Shown: in pieces, positions 8,090 through 17,528 of the stretch
How the letters are laid out: each line of letters begins with the position of its first letter
Numbering within the stretch: the first letter of the stretch is position 1
Source: Paenibacillus polymyxa M1
GTDB taxonomy: Bacteria > Bacillota > Bacilli > Paenibacillales > Paenibacillaceae
Assembly (NCBI RefSeq): GCF_000237325.1
Contig: NC_017542.1
Location: 5,636,501-5,700,500 of the forward strand
DNA length: 64,000 nt
Direction of reading: 5' to 3'
Position numbers and translations under genes: made by a program
The notes under the pieces: generated by a model
Database searches by the model: none
What the model was told of the DNA's origin: nothing
What the model saw: the letters and a program-made list of their open reading frames with translations, nothing else

Positions 8090-9736
8090 TTATTGCAGGC
8101 TCACGCGATACTCCGACGGTGACACCTGATAATAATTGCGAAAAGCCTTACTGAAATAGTTTTTATCCTTGTAACCGAGCATATCGGAAATTTCCTGAAT
8201 TTTCAGACTGGAATCACCCAGCAGTTCCTTTGCCTTGTCCATTCTGACCTTCTGTACATATTCGTGAATGCCGTAACCAAACTGCTGTTTGAACAATTTC
8301 ATCAGATATTCCCGGCTCAAAAAATAGGTTTCGGCAAAAAATGAGATTTTGATATCTTCAAAATAGTAACGGTCGATATACCTTTTGATCTCTGTAATAT
8401 CAAAGGGCTGGTTTCCCGCTTGTGCATGTTGGACCCCGGCAATGTAAAGCTCCAGCATGCGGTGTAATCTCTGACTATAGTCGGCAAAGCTCGTAAAATC
8501 AGCAGACAGATTGCCTTCAACCACGCGCCCCAGTTCTCCTAAGGTTTCCTCCTGATTAGGCGCAGACACAGGCGTACCCAGCTCAATCGTTGCTTCTCTC
8601 AATAAAAAATGGAACTCCCGCAGCAATCGGTCCGCATCCTGCAAACGGAAAACAGAGCCTGCTGCCAATTGCTTCAACAGATCGCTCAGTAGTACCTTTG
8701 CCCGGTTTGCTTGACCGGTCTGAGCATCCTTTTGGATCGACAACAGTCGATCCGTCCATGGCACTTCCTCTGACGCACCCACTTGCCGGGGCACCGTATG
8801 GAGAATAGATTCTCCTTCCAACTTCAACACATCCGTGCTGCGAATGAGCGTCTTGGCATCCCTATAAGCAGAAGCCAACTCCACCACGTCTGTACAGAGC
8901 TTGCCCACGCCGGCTGCTACCACCATATTGAACAGCCCATGCAGGTTCGCAACCGCCTTCTGTGCCACCTGTGCCAGTAGGAGGGACATATGTTCTTGTT
9001 GTCCTGAGGCCAGGGTACAGATCGAAACGACCTCACGCTCTCTTCGCGGATGGGGGAAGCTAAAACAACGCAACCGTTCATCTGATGTCTGCGCTAATAC
9101 ATTCGTTACAGCAAAATCCATCAGATCGGCATCGCCATGAAAACGTGTCCTGCGAATCTCATCCCTGTTCAGCAGCCGCAGCACGATCACGCCAAAGCGG
9201 TTCTCCTGCTGATCTGCTCCAATCAATGGCAGCAACGCGGTATTGGCCTGCTTTTTAAAGCTACCGTCCAAAATGGACATATAGAGCTTTTCTTTCAGCT
9301 TCGGTAGTGACATATTTAGCGTAATGCTCTGATTAATGAACTCGTCTTGGCTTTGCTTACGGCTTTCCAGAATGTCCACCGCCTTGCGCAGTGCCTGATT
9401 CAGATCCTGGCGGTTGATAGGTTTGAGCAGATAATCTACCACCCGCGATTGAATCGCTTGTCGTGTAAATTCAAAGTCGTTGTAGCCACTAATGACAATC
9501 GTCAGCAGATGGGGATATGCCTTCTCGATAACACGAAGAAATTCAATGCCATTCATCTCCGGCATTTTCATATCGACCATCACCACATCGATAGGGTGCT
9601 GACCCAGCAGCTCCATTCCCAACTTTCCATTCGTCGCCTCATAAATATGTTCGATACCCAGACGATCCCAGTCTCCAACAATACGAATGGCTTCGCGTAA
9701 CGGTTCTTCATCGTCAATAATCAATACGTTATACAT
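8090..9736 (-). CDS. YesN-type response regulator with AraC-type DNA-binding domain, 548 aa
   Basis: Receiver domain at residues 1-120 (MYNVLIIDDEEPLREA, VMVDMKMPEMNG with phospho-acceptor Asp55, switch Lys in YLLKP), a long linker of about 300 residues of the usual YesN kind, then two AraC helix-turn-helix motifs at about 445-548 (FAETYFLSREYLMKLFKQQFGYG; IQEISDMLGYKDKNYFSKAFRNYY). It starts inside the kinase gene (8-bp overlap), so the two are co-translated. The expected targets are the adjacent binding-protein and permease promoters, in response to an extracellular carbohydrate. Confidence 0.92.
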   Translation of the reverse strand: MYNVLIIDDEEPLREAIRIVGDWDRLGIEHIYEATNGKLGMELLGQHPIDVVMVDMKMPEMNGIEFLRVIEKAYPHLLTIVISGYNDFEFTRQAIQSRVVDYLLKPINRQDLNQALRKAVDILESRKQSQDEFINQSITLNMSLPKLKEKLYMSILDGSFKKQANTALLPLIGADQQENRFGVIVLRLLNRDEIRRTRFHGDADLMDFAVTNVLAQTSDERLRCFSFPHPRREREVVSICTLASGQQEHMSLLLAQVAQKAVANLHGLFNMVVAAGVGKLCTDVVELASAYRDAKTLIRSTDVLKLEGESILHTVPRQVGASEEVPWTDRLLSIQKDAQTGQANRAKVLLSDLLKQLAAGSVFRLQDADRLLREFHFLLREATIELGTPVSAPNQEETLGELGRVVEGNLSADFTSFADYSQRLHRMLELYIAGVQHAQAGNQPFDITEIKRYIDRYYFEDIKISFFAETYFLSREYLMKLFKQQFGYGIHEYVQKVRMDKAKELLGDSSLKIQEISDMLGYKDKNYFSKAFRNYYQVSPSEYRVSLQ

Positions 9737-11558
9737 GGCTGACTCCTCCCCGGGGAATTTGCATTCTCATTTCTGTTCCTGTTTCATCCGTAAGTATGAA
9801 TAACCCTGCCTGATCTCCATACAAAAGCTTCAACCGTGTGTTCAGATTTTTCAGGCCAATATGCTCGCTCTCCCGGTCTTCCCATTTTTCATCGAACGAA
9901 TCCAGCACTACTTTCAGCTTGTCCTCTGAAATTCCAGGTCCGTTGTCCCTGACTGCAATTGTAGCGTCTGTAGCACCTGATTCGGCCGAAATGACGATCA
10001 GAATGTCACTTGATACTTTTTCCAGCGCATGCTTGATAGAGTTTTCTACCAACGTCTGCACGGATAATCTCGGAATCGGCAGCTCCATCAGCGTGTCCTC
10101 CCATACCACTTCGACTCGAAGTCTCGCCCCGAATCTTGCCTTTTGCAGACCTATATACCGTTCAATATGCCTGAGCTCCTCGCAGGCAGCTACAATATCC
10201 TTGCCGTTGATGGAATAGCGCAGAGTTTGGGCCAATGCATCGACCATATCCGCCATGTCGAACATCTCCCGCTTTAATGCCTGTGTGGATATGGCTTGTA
10301 AGGCATTATACAGAAAATGGGGATTAATCTCAGCCTCCAGCGCCTTGAGTATGGCATTCTTTTCGACCAGCTTCATACGATAGCGCTCATTAATAAGTTC
10401 TTCGGTTCTTTGGACCATTTCGTTAAAATGCAGCGACAAATAGGCAATCTCATCGTGCCCCTTCACAGGAGCCCTTGCCTCAAAATCTCCGGTGCTGAAC
10501 CGTTTCATCTGGGTAGATAGCTTATGTAAAGGTCGGGTAATCGCGTTCGAGGTCAATGTCACCAAAATAATAGACACACCTAAAAATAAAGCCCCGATGA
10601 CATAACTCCAATTCCGTGTGGTCGTAGCGGCTTCATAAATTTGGCGGTATGGAATCGGCTTGATGAGCTGCCACCCGTCCTTTTGGCCTGCATCATAAAC
10701 GACCAAATACTCCTGGTTGCTGTTGCTGTCTGACCACGTTACTTGTCCGCTTCCTCCCTCTCCGATCTGAGCCAATACTCCAGAATCACGCATTCGTTCA
10801 TACAGCGGAAGACTGTTCACATAAAAGGGAACCCGTTCGGGGCTGATCAGCATCAGTTGGTCCCCTTTACCCAGTGGAATATTCCGCATGATTTCATCTA
10901 CGGCGCTCGTGTTGTAATAAAAGGACAACACTGCCTGCGGGTGACGGGATGCAATCGATCTCAGCACTCGATGGTAAGCCATAAAGCTGGCTTGCGGCGC
11001 CACATAGCCCATATCAGAGCGGGATTCCACAAAGGATTGAAATGATTCGTTTGCAGTGCTGGCCATCGCCTCTTTATACCAGGGAAGCTTGGGAAGATCC
11101 GTGTTTATTCCTTTGCGTACCGTTATGTTATACGTCTCCCTAGTCACTACGTAGTATTGATGGCGGTCCGCCACATATAGATAGATCGCTTCCAGATCAT
11201 TGCGGGAATAAAACATGTTGCGCAAGTAATTTTCAATGACCATTCGTGCAGCATAGTCCCGATTCTCATTAGCAATCGCGTTCATGATATCGTTATAGCG
11301 AAGCTGTGGCAGAGCCAGCTGCTGCATCCCCTCCAAGTAATCCTCCAAATTCTGATTGACCAGCAGCAGATTATTCGTCGTGCTGGCGATGCTATGGTTG
11401 ACCGACTCCTTTTCAATCATCTGATAGGAAATAATCGTGAGTGAGCCCACCACCAGAATAATCACCGACGTAAAAAGCAGAATGAGCTTGTTCACTAATT
11501 TTTGCGTAATCCGCTTCCACATGGATCGAAGAATTGTCCCTACACGCCCTGACATCAT
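9729..11558 (-). CDS. YesM-type sensor histidine kinase, 609 aa
   Basis: Membrane sensor partner of the YesN regulator. From the ATG at 11558 (AAGGAG 8 nt upstream; the longer ORF start at 11618 has none): a cationic start, a first membrane helix at about 20-42, an extracellular sensor of about 250 residues, a second helix (VIGALFLGVSIILVTL), a HAMP linker with PLHKLSTQMKRFSTGDF, the His-kinase box NPHFLYNALQAI and an ATP-binding domain with DNGPGIS. This is the class 5 (YesM/LytS-like) kinase layout. It diverges from the permease genes, leaving about 150 bp for both promoters. Confidence 0.92.
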   Translation of the reverse strand: MMSGRVGTILRSMWKRITQKLVNKLILLFTSVIILVVGSLTIISYQMIEKESVNHSIASTTNNLLLVNQNLEDYLEGMQQLALPQLRYNDIMNAIANENRDYAARMVIENYLRNMFYSRNDLEAIYLYVADRHQYYVVTRETYNITVRKGINTDLPKLPWYKEAMASTANESFQSFVESRSDMGYVAPQASFMAYHRVLRSIASRHPQAVLSFYYNTSAVDEIMRNIPLGKGDQLMLISPERVPFYVNSLPLYERMRDSGVLAQIGEGGSGQVTWSDSNSNQEYLVVYDAGQKDGWQLIKPIPYRQIYEAATTTRNWSYVIGALFLGVSIILVTLTSNAITRPLHKLSTQMKRFSTGDFEARAPVKGHDEIAYLSLHFNEMVQRTEELINERYRMKLVEKNAILKALEAEINPHFLYNALQAISTQALKREMFDMADMVDALAQTLRYSINGKDIVAACEELRHIERYIGLQKARFGARLRVEVVWEDTLMELPIPRLSVQTLVENSIKHALEKVSSDILIVISAESGATDATIAVRDNGPGISEDKLKVVLDSFDEKWEDRESEHIGLKNLNTRLKLLYGDQAGLFILTDETGTEMRMQIPRGGVSHV

Positions 11559-11710
11559 GATAACCGCTCCTTTTGAAAGCGTACACATTTTTACCCTCAA
11601 CTGTTTTCTTAAATCCATTGGTCCGGCCCTAGGGGCTATCCTATACTTTCATTATATCTTAAACAGCTTGGAGCGAAAGACCGGAAAATGCTGAGAAAAA
11701 GAGGTGCGTT

Positions 11711-12607
11711 ATGCTGAAAAAAAGGGGAACATGGGGCGACAAGGGCAGCAAGCTGGAATTTGGTTTATTCACATTGCCCGTAATCTTGTGCATTACAATT
11801 GCATTTTATATTCCGTTTTTGATGACGATACGCTATTCCCTGACCAAGTGGAACGGTATATCCAAACATCCGAAATTCGTGGGTCTAGATAACTTCAAGC
11901 AAATCCTGCTCGGAGACGCTAACTTTGCACATGCAGCCTGGTTTACAATCAAATACGCCATTTTGTACATTGTGCTGGTAAACGTGCTGGCCATTTTGCT
12001 GGCACTCGTCCTCGACATGAAGCTCAAAAGCTCGGCCTGGCTACGCGCGGCTTTCTTTATACCTTATATCCTCAGCCTCGTTATTGTCGGCTTTATATGG
12101 AAATTCATCTTTATGCAAGGCTTTGAGTCACTGGACCACAGTACAGGCTGGGGCATCTTCCAGCTCAGTTGGCTAGGCGAGGAAGGGCTCGCGTTTATTT
12201 CCATTTTGGCGGTATCCATCTGGCAATCCATTGGCTTTTACATGGTCATTTATATTGCAGGTTTGCAATCTGTACCTGAGGATCTAAAAGAGGCTGCCAT
12301 CGTTGACGGAGCAGGGCCGATCCGGAGATTTTTCAGTATTATTTTGCCAATGCTCGCACCCTCGATTACGATCTCGGTCTTCATGGCACTGACCAACTCG
12401 ATCAAGGTGTTTGACGTCATTTTATCTCTGACTGGCGGTGGACCAGGAGGTACGACATACAGCATTGCGTATGATATTTACCGAGATACGTTCCAGAACA
12501 ATCTGTATGGCTACGGAACAGCCAAAGCCTTGATTTTATTCGTTGCAGTACTGATCATTACGATTATTCAATTGTCTATTTTCAAACGCAGGGAGGTTGA
12601 AGCCTGA
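11711..12607 (+). CDS. Sugar ABC transporter permease (MalF/UgpA-like), 298 aa
   Basis: Inner-membrane channel subunit of a carbohydrate importer, with six predicted membrane spans and the cytoplasmic EAA loop EAAIVDGAGPIRRFFSIILP that docks the ATPase. GAGGTG lies 4 nt before the ATG. It diverges from the YesM kinase gene. The following permease starts within its stop codon (TGATG), so the two are translationally coupled. The partner binding protein is most likely the lipoprotein at 6679-7983. No ATPase gene follows. Confidence 0.9.
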   Translation: MLKKRGTWGDKGSKLEFGLFTLPVILCITIAFYIPFLMTIRYSLTKWNGISKHPKFVGLDNFKQILLGDANFAHAAWFTIKYAILYIVLVNVLAILLALVLDMKLKSSAWLRAAFFIPYILSLVIVGFIWKFIFMQGFESLDHSTGWGIFQLSWLGEEGLAFISILAVSIWQSIGFYMVIYIAGLQSVPEDLKEAAIVDGAGPIRRFFSIILPMLAPSITISVFMALTNSIKVFDVILSLTGGGPGGTTYSIAYDIYRDTFQNNLYGYGTAKALILFVAVLIITIIQLSIFKRREVEA

Positions 12608-13437
12608 TGCAACGCAGCCGTACAGGACGTATTTTGCTGGAAGCGGGCATGATTGTATTATCGCTGTTATTCTTGTACCCGCTGTTTCTCGCCATTAACA
12701 ATTCGTTCAAAAGCTTCGCTGAGGTCATGACCGACGTCATTGCGCTGCCCAAGCAGCTTTCGCTGGATAACTACGTATACGTATGGAAGTTCATTGACTA
12801 TCCTCGTTTATTTCTGAATAACACGATTATTACTGTGCTCGGGCTGGCAGGCATTGTGCTGATATCCTCCATCGCTGCTTATAAGCTGGCACGGACGAAA
12901 AGCAAGTGGAGCTCCGCCATTTACATGCTGTGCATTATGCCGATGTTGATTCCATTTCAGTCCATCATGCTCACTGTCTTGCGACTGGCGAAAGACTTGA
13001 ATTTGGCAGACAGCACTTGGGGACTCGGCCTGCTGTACTGGGGTTTCGGAGCCCCGCTGGCAGTGTTTATCTATCACGGCTTTGTGAAAGGCATCCCGGT
13101 CGAAATTGACGAAAGCGCCAAAATCGACGGAGCCTCAGGCTTTCGGCTCTTCTTTTCCGTCATCTTCCCGTTGCTGAAATCGGTCACCGCCACTATTGTT
13201 ATTATCGACGTGATGTGGATATGGAACGATTTTCTGCTTCCACTTCTCATGGTTAACGGCTCACCCAGCACCAAAACACTTACGCTGGCTGCCTATACCT
13301 TCGTTGGGCAATATACATCAGACTGGCAATATGCCATGACCGCGATGGTAATGGCTGTGCTGCCCTCCATTATCGTATTTATCTTTCTACAAAAATACAT
13401 TGTTAAGGGCGTAGTGGCCGGGGCCGTCAAAGGTTGA
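12607..13437 (+). CDS. Sugar ABC transporter permease (MalG/UgpE-like), 276 aa
   Basis: Second channel subunit with six membrane spans and the EAA motif ESAKIDGASGFRLFFSVIFP. It ends with the hydrophobic tail VKGVVAGAVKG typical of MalG-family permeases. Its ATG overlaps the stop of the first permease (TGATG). A strong hairpin follows 30 bp after the stop. Substrate is inferred to be that of the upstream YesMN-controlled system. Confidence 0.9.
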   Translation: MQRSRTGRILLEAGMIVLSLLFLYPLFLAINNSFKSFAEVMTDVIALPKQLSLDNYVYVWKFIDYPRLFLNNTIITVLGLAGIVLISSIAAYKLARTKSKWSSAIYMLCIMPMLIPFQSIMLTVLRLAKDLNLADSTWGLGLLYWGFGAPLAVFIYHGFVKGIPVEIDESAKIDGASGFRLFFSVIFPLLKSVTATIVIIDVMWIWNDFLLPLLMVNGSPSTKTLTLAAYTFVGQYTSDWQYAMTAMVMAVLPSIIVFIFLQKYIVKGVVAGAVKG

Positions 13438-13465
13438 GGCAATTACATCATTACAGATGACCCAA

Positions 13466-13498
13466 AGAGGACTTGCGTCAAGTTTACGCAAGTCCTCT
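13466..13498 (+). terminator. Terminator-like hairpin after the permease pair
   Basis: Perfect 13-bp arms 13466-13478 and 13486-13498 with a 7-nt loop. The downstream T content is modest (TGTCTTCGT). It may serve the convergent signal peptidase gene as well. Confidence 0.7.
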
Positions 13499-13531
13499 TG
13501 TCTTCGTGATGTCCATGCCCGTACTCTGACA

Positions 13532-14152
13532 TTATTTATGCTTAACCCATTGCGCGCTATCCATCGGCCAAAAAATCACATCCGCACGTCCAACAATGTC
13601 CTTGATGGAAACAAAACCAATAGCACGACTATCTCTACTATTATTGCGGTGGTCACCCATCACAAAAATATACCCCTCAGGAACCTTGGAATCGGTTATA
13701 GTTCCGTTTGGAAAGTCCACATTATTATATAATTCTCCCTTGGCGTGAGCATCTTGGATAGCTCCTTGAATGTATGGCTCCTCTACTTTCTTACCGTTCA
13801 CATAAAGATGATCACCTTGATACTGAATTGTATCTCCAGCCACTCCAATAACACGCTTAATAAAGTCCTTTTGTTCCTTTTTTACATGGAATACAACAAC
13901 CTCGCTTGCCTTGGGGTCACGAAAATCGTAAATCACCTTATTCACGACCACTCGTTCATCTGTTTTGAAATTCGGTTCCATGGATGCTCCCTCAACAATA
14001 AATGGCGCAAATAACAGCCAACGTATAATGAACACGAGCACAATGGCTGCAATAATTGCCTTAAGCCAATCGATCATCTCATTATTCATTCGCGGTCGCT
14101 TTTCCTGCAATGGTTCGGAAGTTGAACTCGTCAAATGCTTCCCGCTCTCCAT
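13532..14152 (-). CDS. sipS: Signal peptidase I (SipS/LepB family), 206 aa
   Basis: Membrane-bound serine protease that removes signal peptides from exported proteins. After a 26-residue cytoplasmic start there is one membrane helix (WLKAIIAAIVLVFIIRWLL), then box B with nucleophile Ser57 (VEGASMEPN), box D with general base Lys99 (DFIKRVIG) and box E GDHRNNSRDSR. The single-helix architecture and length match Gram-positive Sip proteins. AAGGTGGG lies 8 nt before the ATG. It is a stand-alone gene with its own promoter (14189-14218). It could process the many secreted enzymes in this window, though Paenibacillus normally has several paralogues. Confidence 0.93.
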   Translation of the reverse strand: MESGKHLTSSTSEPLQEKRPRMNNEMIDWLKAIIAAIVLVFIIRWLLFAPFIVEGASMEPNFKTDERVVVNKVIYDFRDPKASEVVVFHVKKEQKDFIKRVIGVAGDTIQYQGDHLYVNGKKVEEPYIQGAIQDAHAKGELYNNVDFPNGTITDSKVPEGYIFVMGDHRNNSRDSRAIGFVSIKDIVGRADVIFWPMDSAQWVKHK

Positions 14153-14188
14153 GCGCTAAACCCACCTTTTCTCCCAATTTTCATTTCT

Positions 14189-14218
14189 ATTATATGTATA
14201 ATGTTTAAGTATAATCAA
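14189..14218 (-). promoter_or_regulatory. Promoter of the signal peptidase gene
   Basis: Minus strand: TTGATT (14218-14213), 18-bp spacer, TATAAT (14194-14189), 40 bp upstream of the start codon. Confidence 0.65.
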
Positions 14219-14306
14219 ATTTTCCCAGCCTGGCAAAACCATATTTTTAGTTGGAACAAAAGTGTGAACTTTTTTTCACAATATCAAAAAAAACAATAAA
14301 AAACTG

Positions 14307-14335
14307 TTGATGCAAACGTTAACATATATTACACT
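14307..14335 (+). promoter_or_regulatory. Pectate lyase promoter with embedded cre site
   Basis: TTGATG (14307-14312), 17-bp spacer, TACACT (14330-14335). The sequence 14310-14324 fits the CcpA operator consensus WTGNAANCGNWNNCW at every position and sits across the -35 and spacer, so CcpA would block polymerase. It is followed by a leader of about 145 nt before the start codon; the leader has only a weak 4-bp hairpin before a T run (14394-14410) and no recognisable riboswitch. Confidence 0.7.
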
Positions 14336-14485
14336 GTGCATATACTTCTTAGAGCGTTTTGGACTTATGATAGATCAATCTGTCCCCCCAGGAGGTGTCC
14401 TATTTTTTAATGGAAAGACAGCATGATCCACTTTTATATGTGCTATCTTCTTTTAAAATATGAGCTCAGATAAGGAGGAATTTAC

Positions 14486-15835
14486 ATGTTTAAACGGAAT
14501 GATCGTTCAAAAAACGGCTTTAACGCTCTAAGACTCGGTGTTTCTTTTGTTCTTGCTTCTTCTTGCCTTATTGGAACCGCTTACGCAGATGTTCCATCCA
14601 ACAACCTCCCCTCTACCACACTCACAGAGGAAGCCGTCAGTGCAACCGATTCAGCAGCTGCTTCCACCACGTTAGCGGCAGGTGATTTGTATGTAGCTCC
14701 TAATGGTAACGTGTCCAATCCAGGCACGATATCTAGTCCTACCACCCTCGAAGCAGCACTGACACAAATTGCTCCTGGTAAAACCATCTACCTGCGCGGT
14801 GGTAACTACGCCTACTCTTCAACGATTACAATTCAGCGTGGAAATAACGGCAGTAACGGCTCACTCAAGGGGTTAGTCGCTTACGGTAGCGAAAAGCCTG
14901 TACTTGATTTTTCTGCTCAGGCCTTTGGTTCAGCCAATCGGGGACTTCAGCTTAACGGAGACTTCTGGCTGGTCAAAGGTCTTGAAGTCAAAGGTGCCGG
15001 AGATAACGGTATCTATATCGGCGGCAGTAATAACCGAATTGAAAATGTGGAAACCCACCACAATCGGGACACCGGACTCCAGCTCGGGCGTTATTCCCCT
15101 AACGCTTCGACCAGTGAGTGGCCTGCGAACAATTTGATCTTGAATTCCTACTCTCATGATAATGCCGATCCCGATAATGGTGAGGATGCCGATGGCTTCG
15201 CAGCCAAACTGACTGTAGGATCAGGCAATGTGTTCGATAACTGCTTGGCAGCGTACAACGTAGACGATGGCTGGGATCTGTACAGCAAAACGGAAACAGG
15301 CCCTATCGGTGCCGTAACCATTTTGAACAGTGTGGCCCATCACAACGGGCAAACCTCTGATGGAACGTCTACTGCGAACAGTGACGGCAACGGCTTTAAG
15401 CTGGGTGGAGACAAAATCAAAGTCAACCATATTGTAAAAAACAGTATTGCTTTCCAGAACAAAAAACACGGATTCACCTACAATAGCAACCCTGGCACAA
15501 TTACTTTGACCAACAATACTTCATGGGACAATGGACAAAGCAATTTCGCCTTTGATAAGGGTGAACACGTGTTCATTAACAATCTCTCTTTTGAAGGAAC
15601 AGCAAGTGATAAAACAAGTGGCACAGATCAAGATAACTCAAACGTTTGGTGGAAAAACAAAAAAACGACGAATGCCAAAGGTCTCGCAGCCAGTGCAGAC
15701 GACTTTGTCAGTCTCGTGCCTTCCATCACTCGAGGCGCAGACGGTTCCATCCAGCTGGGTGATTTCCTTAAGCTGGCCAAAGGAAGCGATCTGATTGGCT
15801 CGGGTACTCCGAGCGGAAATATAGGGGCACGGTAA
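14486..15835 (+). CDS. Secreted pectate lyase, right-handed beta-helix, PL9 (PelL-like), 449 aa
   Basis: Extracellular polygalacturonate/pectate lyase. The Sec signal peptide (positive start, hydrophobic core LGVSFVLASSCLIGTAYA) is cleaved near residue 34. The body is a parallel beta-helix with PL9-like blocks: LYVAPNGNVSNPGTISSP, ENVETHHNRDTGLQLG, DADGFAAKLTVGSGNVFDNC, NVDDGWDLYSK and DGNGFKLGG, which carry the Asp/Lys and calcium ligands in Dickeya PelL. AAGGAGG lies 8 nt before the ATG. It begins a pectin module with a symporter and a GH105 hydrolase, and its promoter carries a perfect cre site. Confidence 0.9.
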   Translation: MFKRNDRSKNGFNALRLGVSFVLASSCLIGTAYADVPSNNLPSTTLTEEAVSATDSAAASTTLAAGDLYVAPNGNVSNPGTISSPTTLEAALTQIAPGKTIYLRGGNYAYSSTITIQRGNNGSNGSLKGLVAYGSEKPVLDFSAQAFGSANRGLQLNGDFWLVKGLEVKGAGDNGIYIGGSNNRIENVETHHNRDTGLQLGRYSPNASTSEWPANNLILNSYSHDNADPDNGEDADGFAAKLTVGSGNVFDNCLAAYNVDDGWDLYSKTETGPIGAVTILNSVAHHNGQTSDGTSTANSDGNGFKLGGDKIKVNHIVKNSIAFQNKKHGFTYNSNPGTITLTNNTSWDNGQSNFAFDKGEHVFINNLSFEGTASDKTSGTDQDNSNVWWKNKKTTNAKGLAASADDFVSLVPSITRGADGSIQLGDFLKLAKGSDLIGSGTPSGNIGAR

Positions 15836-15946
15836 AAGCTCTACCTAATCAGGACGCCTGGCCCATCTACCAACCTAGACAATTCTGCATAATATAGCGA
15901 CCGGTGATTGTCCTCATAACCAGACAAAATATGAGGTGAACAGATC

Positions 15947-17479
15947 ATGGAACGAAAAATCACACTGAAACATACACTTGCCTATGGAAGCGGTAACATG
16001 CTGGGAAGTGGCGCACTTGCTATTAGCGGTGCATGGTTAATGTACTTTTATACAACCTTTTGCGGACTGTCTCCTGTTCAGGCCGCAGCCATTTTCTCTG
16101 TTGCCAGCATCATAGATGCGGTCAGCAATCCGATCATGGGCTTTATCAGCGATAACTTTCACCGAACCCGCTTAGGCCGTAAATTCGGCAGACGCCGTTT
16201 TTTCATCATGATGGGTATCCCGCTGATGCTCGTGTATCCGATGCTTTGGATAGATGGGCTGGGCTTCTGGTATTACCTGAGTACGTACGTGCTGTTTGAA
16301 CTGGTGTACACCTCTGTCATGGTGCCGTATGAAGCACTAGCGTCTGAGATGACCCGAGACTTCGGCGCACGCTCCAGATTGACTGGATGGAAGGCCATGT
16401 TTGGTAAAATCGCCAATTTTGCTGCCGCTTTTATCCCTGGTCGCTTTATTGCTGCTTACGGCAAAGACTCTCCATTGCCTTTCTTGTATACCGGTCTCGT
16501 TTTTGCAGCAATTCTGCTGATTGCCATGGCTTTCTTGTACAAAAACTCCTGGGAACGTCCAAGTGAAGAACTGCAAAAGGAACTGGAAGGTGAAGCTCCG
16601 CTTTCCTTTATAGATTCCATGAAAAAGTTGTTTATCGACATTTCCTCCACTTTTCGGGTCAAGACGTTCCGTCATCATCTCGGGATGTACCTGGGCGGAT
16701 TTTCAGCCGAGTGGCTGTTTACTTCAGCTTTTACGTACTTTATTGTTTTCTCCTTGTTCCAAAGCTCGGAGATGGTATCCAATCTGAACAGCTTTAACTC
16801 TGTCATTCAACTAATTTCTACCTATTTCTTCATCCAATTCTGTGTGCGTAAAGGGTTTCGTATGCCTTTCATCGCCGCACTCGTCGTCGTTTGCTTTAGC
16901 GTAGCAGGTTATGGCCTGCTCTATATGACGGGAGCCTCTAATACAATGATGTGGCTATATGTCATCACACTGTTCATGGGACTTGGTACGGGTGGCGTCT
17001 ACTACATCCCTTGGAATCAATACACGTTCCTTGCCGATGTGGATGAAGCGTTAACTGGTCGTCGCCGTGAAGGTATTTATGCGGGTATGATGACTTTTGC
17101 CGGAAAAATGGTGCGGGCCGTTGTCGTTTTCATTCTCGGCTGGGTGTTACAGAACTTTGGCTTTGTATCCGGAGCTGAAAGTCAGCCAGTCTCTGCTCAG
17201 CACGCTATCTTTTATGTACTCGTGGTGGGTACGATCGTTCTCGCGATCATCGGGATGATTGCTTCTGTCGTAATGAAGCTGGATATTGACAGCCACAAGA
17301 AGCTAATCGCCGAGATTGACCGCCTCAAAAACGGCGGCTCGATGAAATCAGCCAAGCCAGAGGCTCGCAAAGTGTTCGAACAGCTGACAGGCTTCAGCTA
17401 CGAGCGGTGCTGGGGCAACAACAATGTGGGCTTCAAGAGCAGACCCGTTGACCCTAAGACACACACTCCGTCTATGTAA
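15947..17479 (+). CDS. GPH-family (glycoside-pentoside-hexuronide) cation symporter, 510 aa
   Basis: MFS-fold sugar:cation symporter with about 12 membrane spans and the family's N-terminal signature (LAYGSGNMLGSGALAISGAW; SNPIMGFISDN; RLGRKFGRRRFF). The family imports melibiose, glucuronides and oligogalacturonides. It lies 110 bp after a pectate lyase and 49 bp before a GH105 unsaturated uronyl hydrolase, so the likely cargo is an unsaturated galacturonate or rhamnogalacturonan oligosaccharide (inference). GAGGTG lies 9 nt before the ATG. The C-terminal 60 residues are polar and cytoplasmic. Confidence 0.88.
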   Translation: MERKITLKHTLAYGSGNMLGSGALAISGAWLMYFYTTFCGLSPVQAAAIFSVASIIDAVSNPIMGFISDNFHRTRLGRKFGRRRFFIMMGIPLMLVYPMLWIDGLGFWYYLSTYVLFELVYTSVMVPYEALASEMTRDFGARSRLTGWKAMFGKIANFAAAFIPGRFIAAYGKDSPLPFLYTGLVFAAILLIAMAFLYKNSWERPSEELQKELEGEAPLSFIDSMKKLFIDISSTFRVKTFRHHLGMYLGGFSAEWLFTSAFTYFIVFSLFQSSEMVSNLNSFNSVIQLISTYFFIQFCVRKGFRMPFIAALVVVCFSVAGYGLLYMTGASNTMMWLYVITLFMGLGTGGVYYIPWNQYTFLADVDEALTGRRREGIYAGMMTFAGKMVRAVVVFILGWVLQNFGFVSGAESQPVSAQHAIFYVLVVGTIVLAIIGMIASVVMKLDIDSHKKLIAEIDRLKNGGSMKSAKPEARKVFEQLTGFSYERCWGNNNVGFKSRPVDPKTHTPSM

Positions 17480-17528
17480 TCAGCAATAACAATTACAGAT
17501 TAAACTTTACTGAAGAGGTGACTGTATC

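Noticed and set aside
14394..14410. AGGA-GGTG-TCCT followed by ATTTTTT in the pectate lyase leader as an attenuator
   Set aside because: Only a 4-bp stem; too weak to call a terminator without data.
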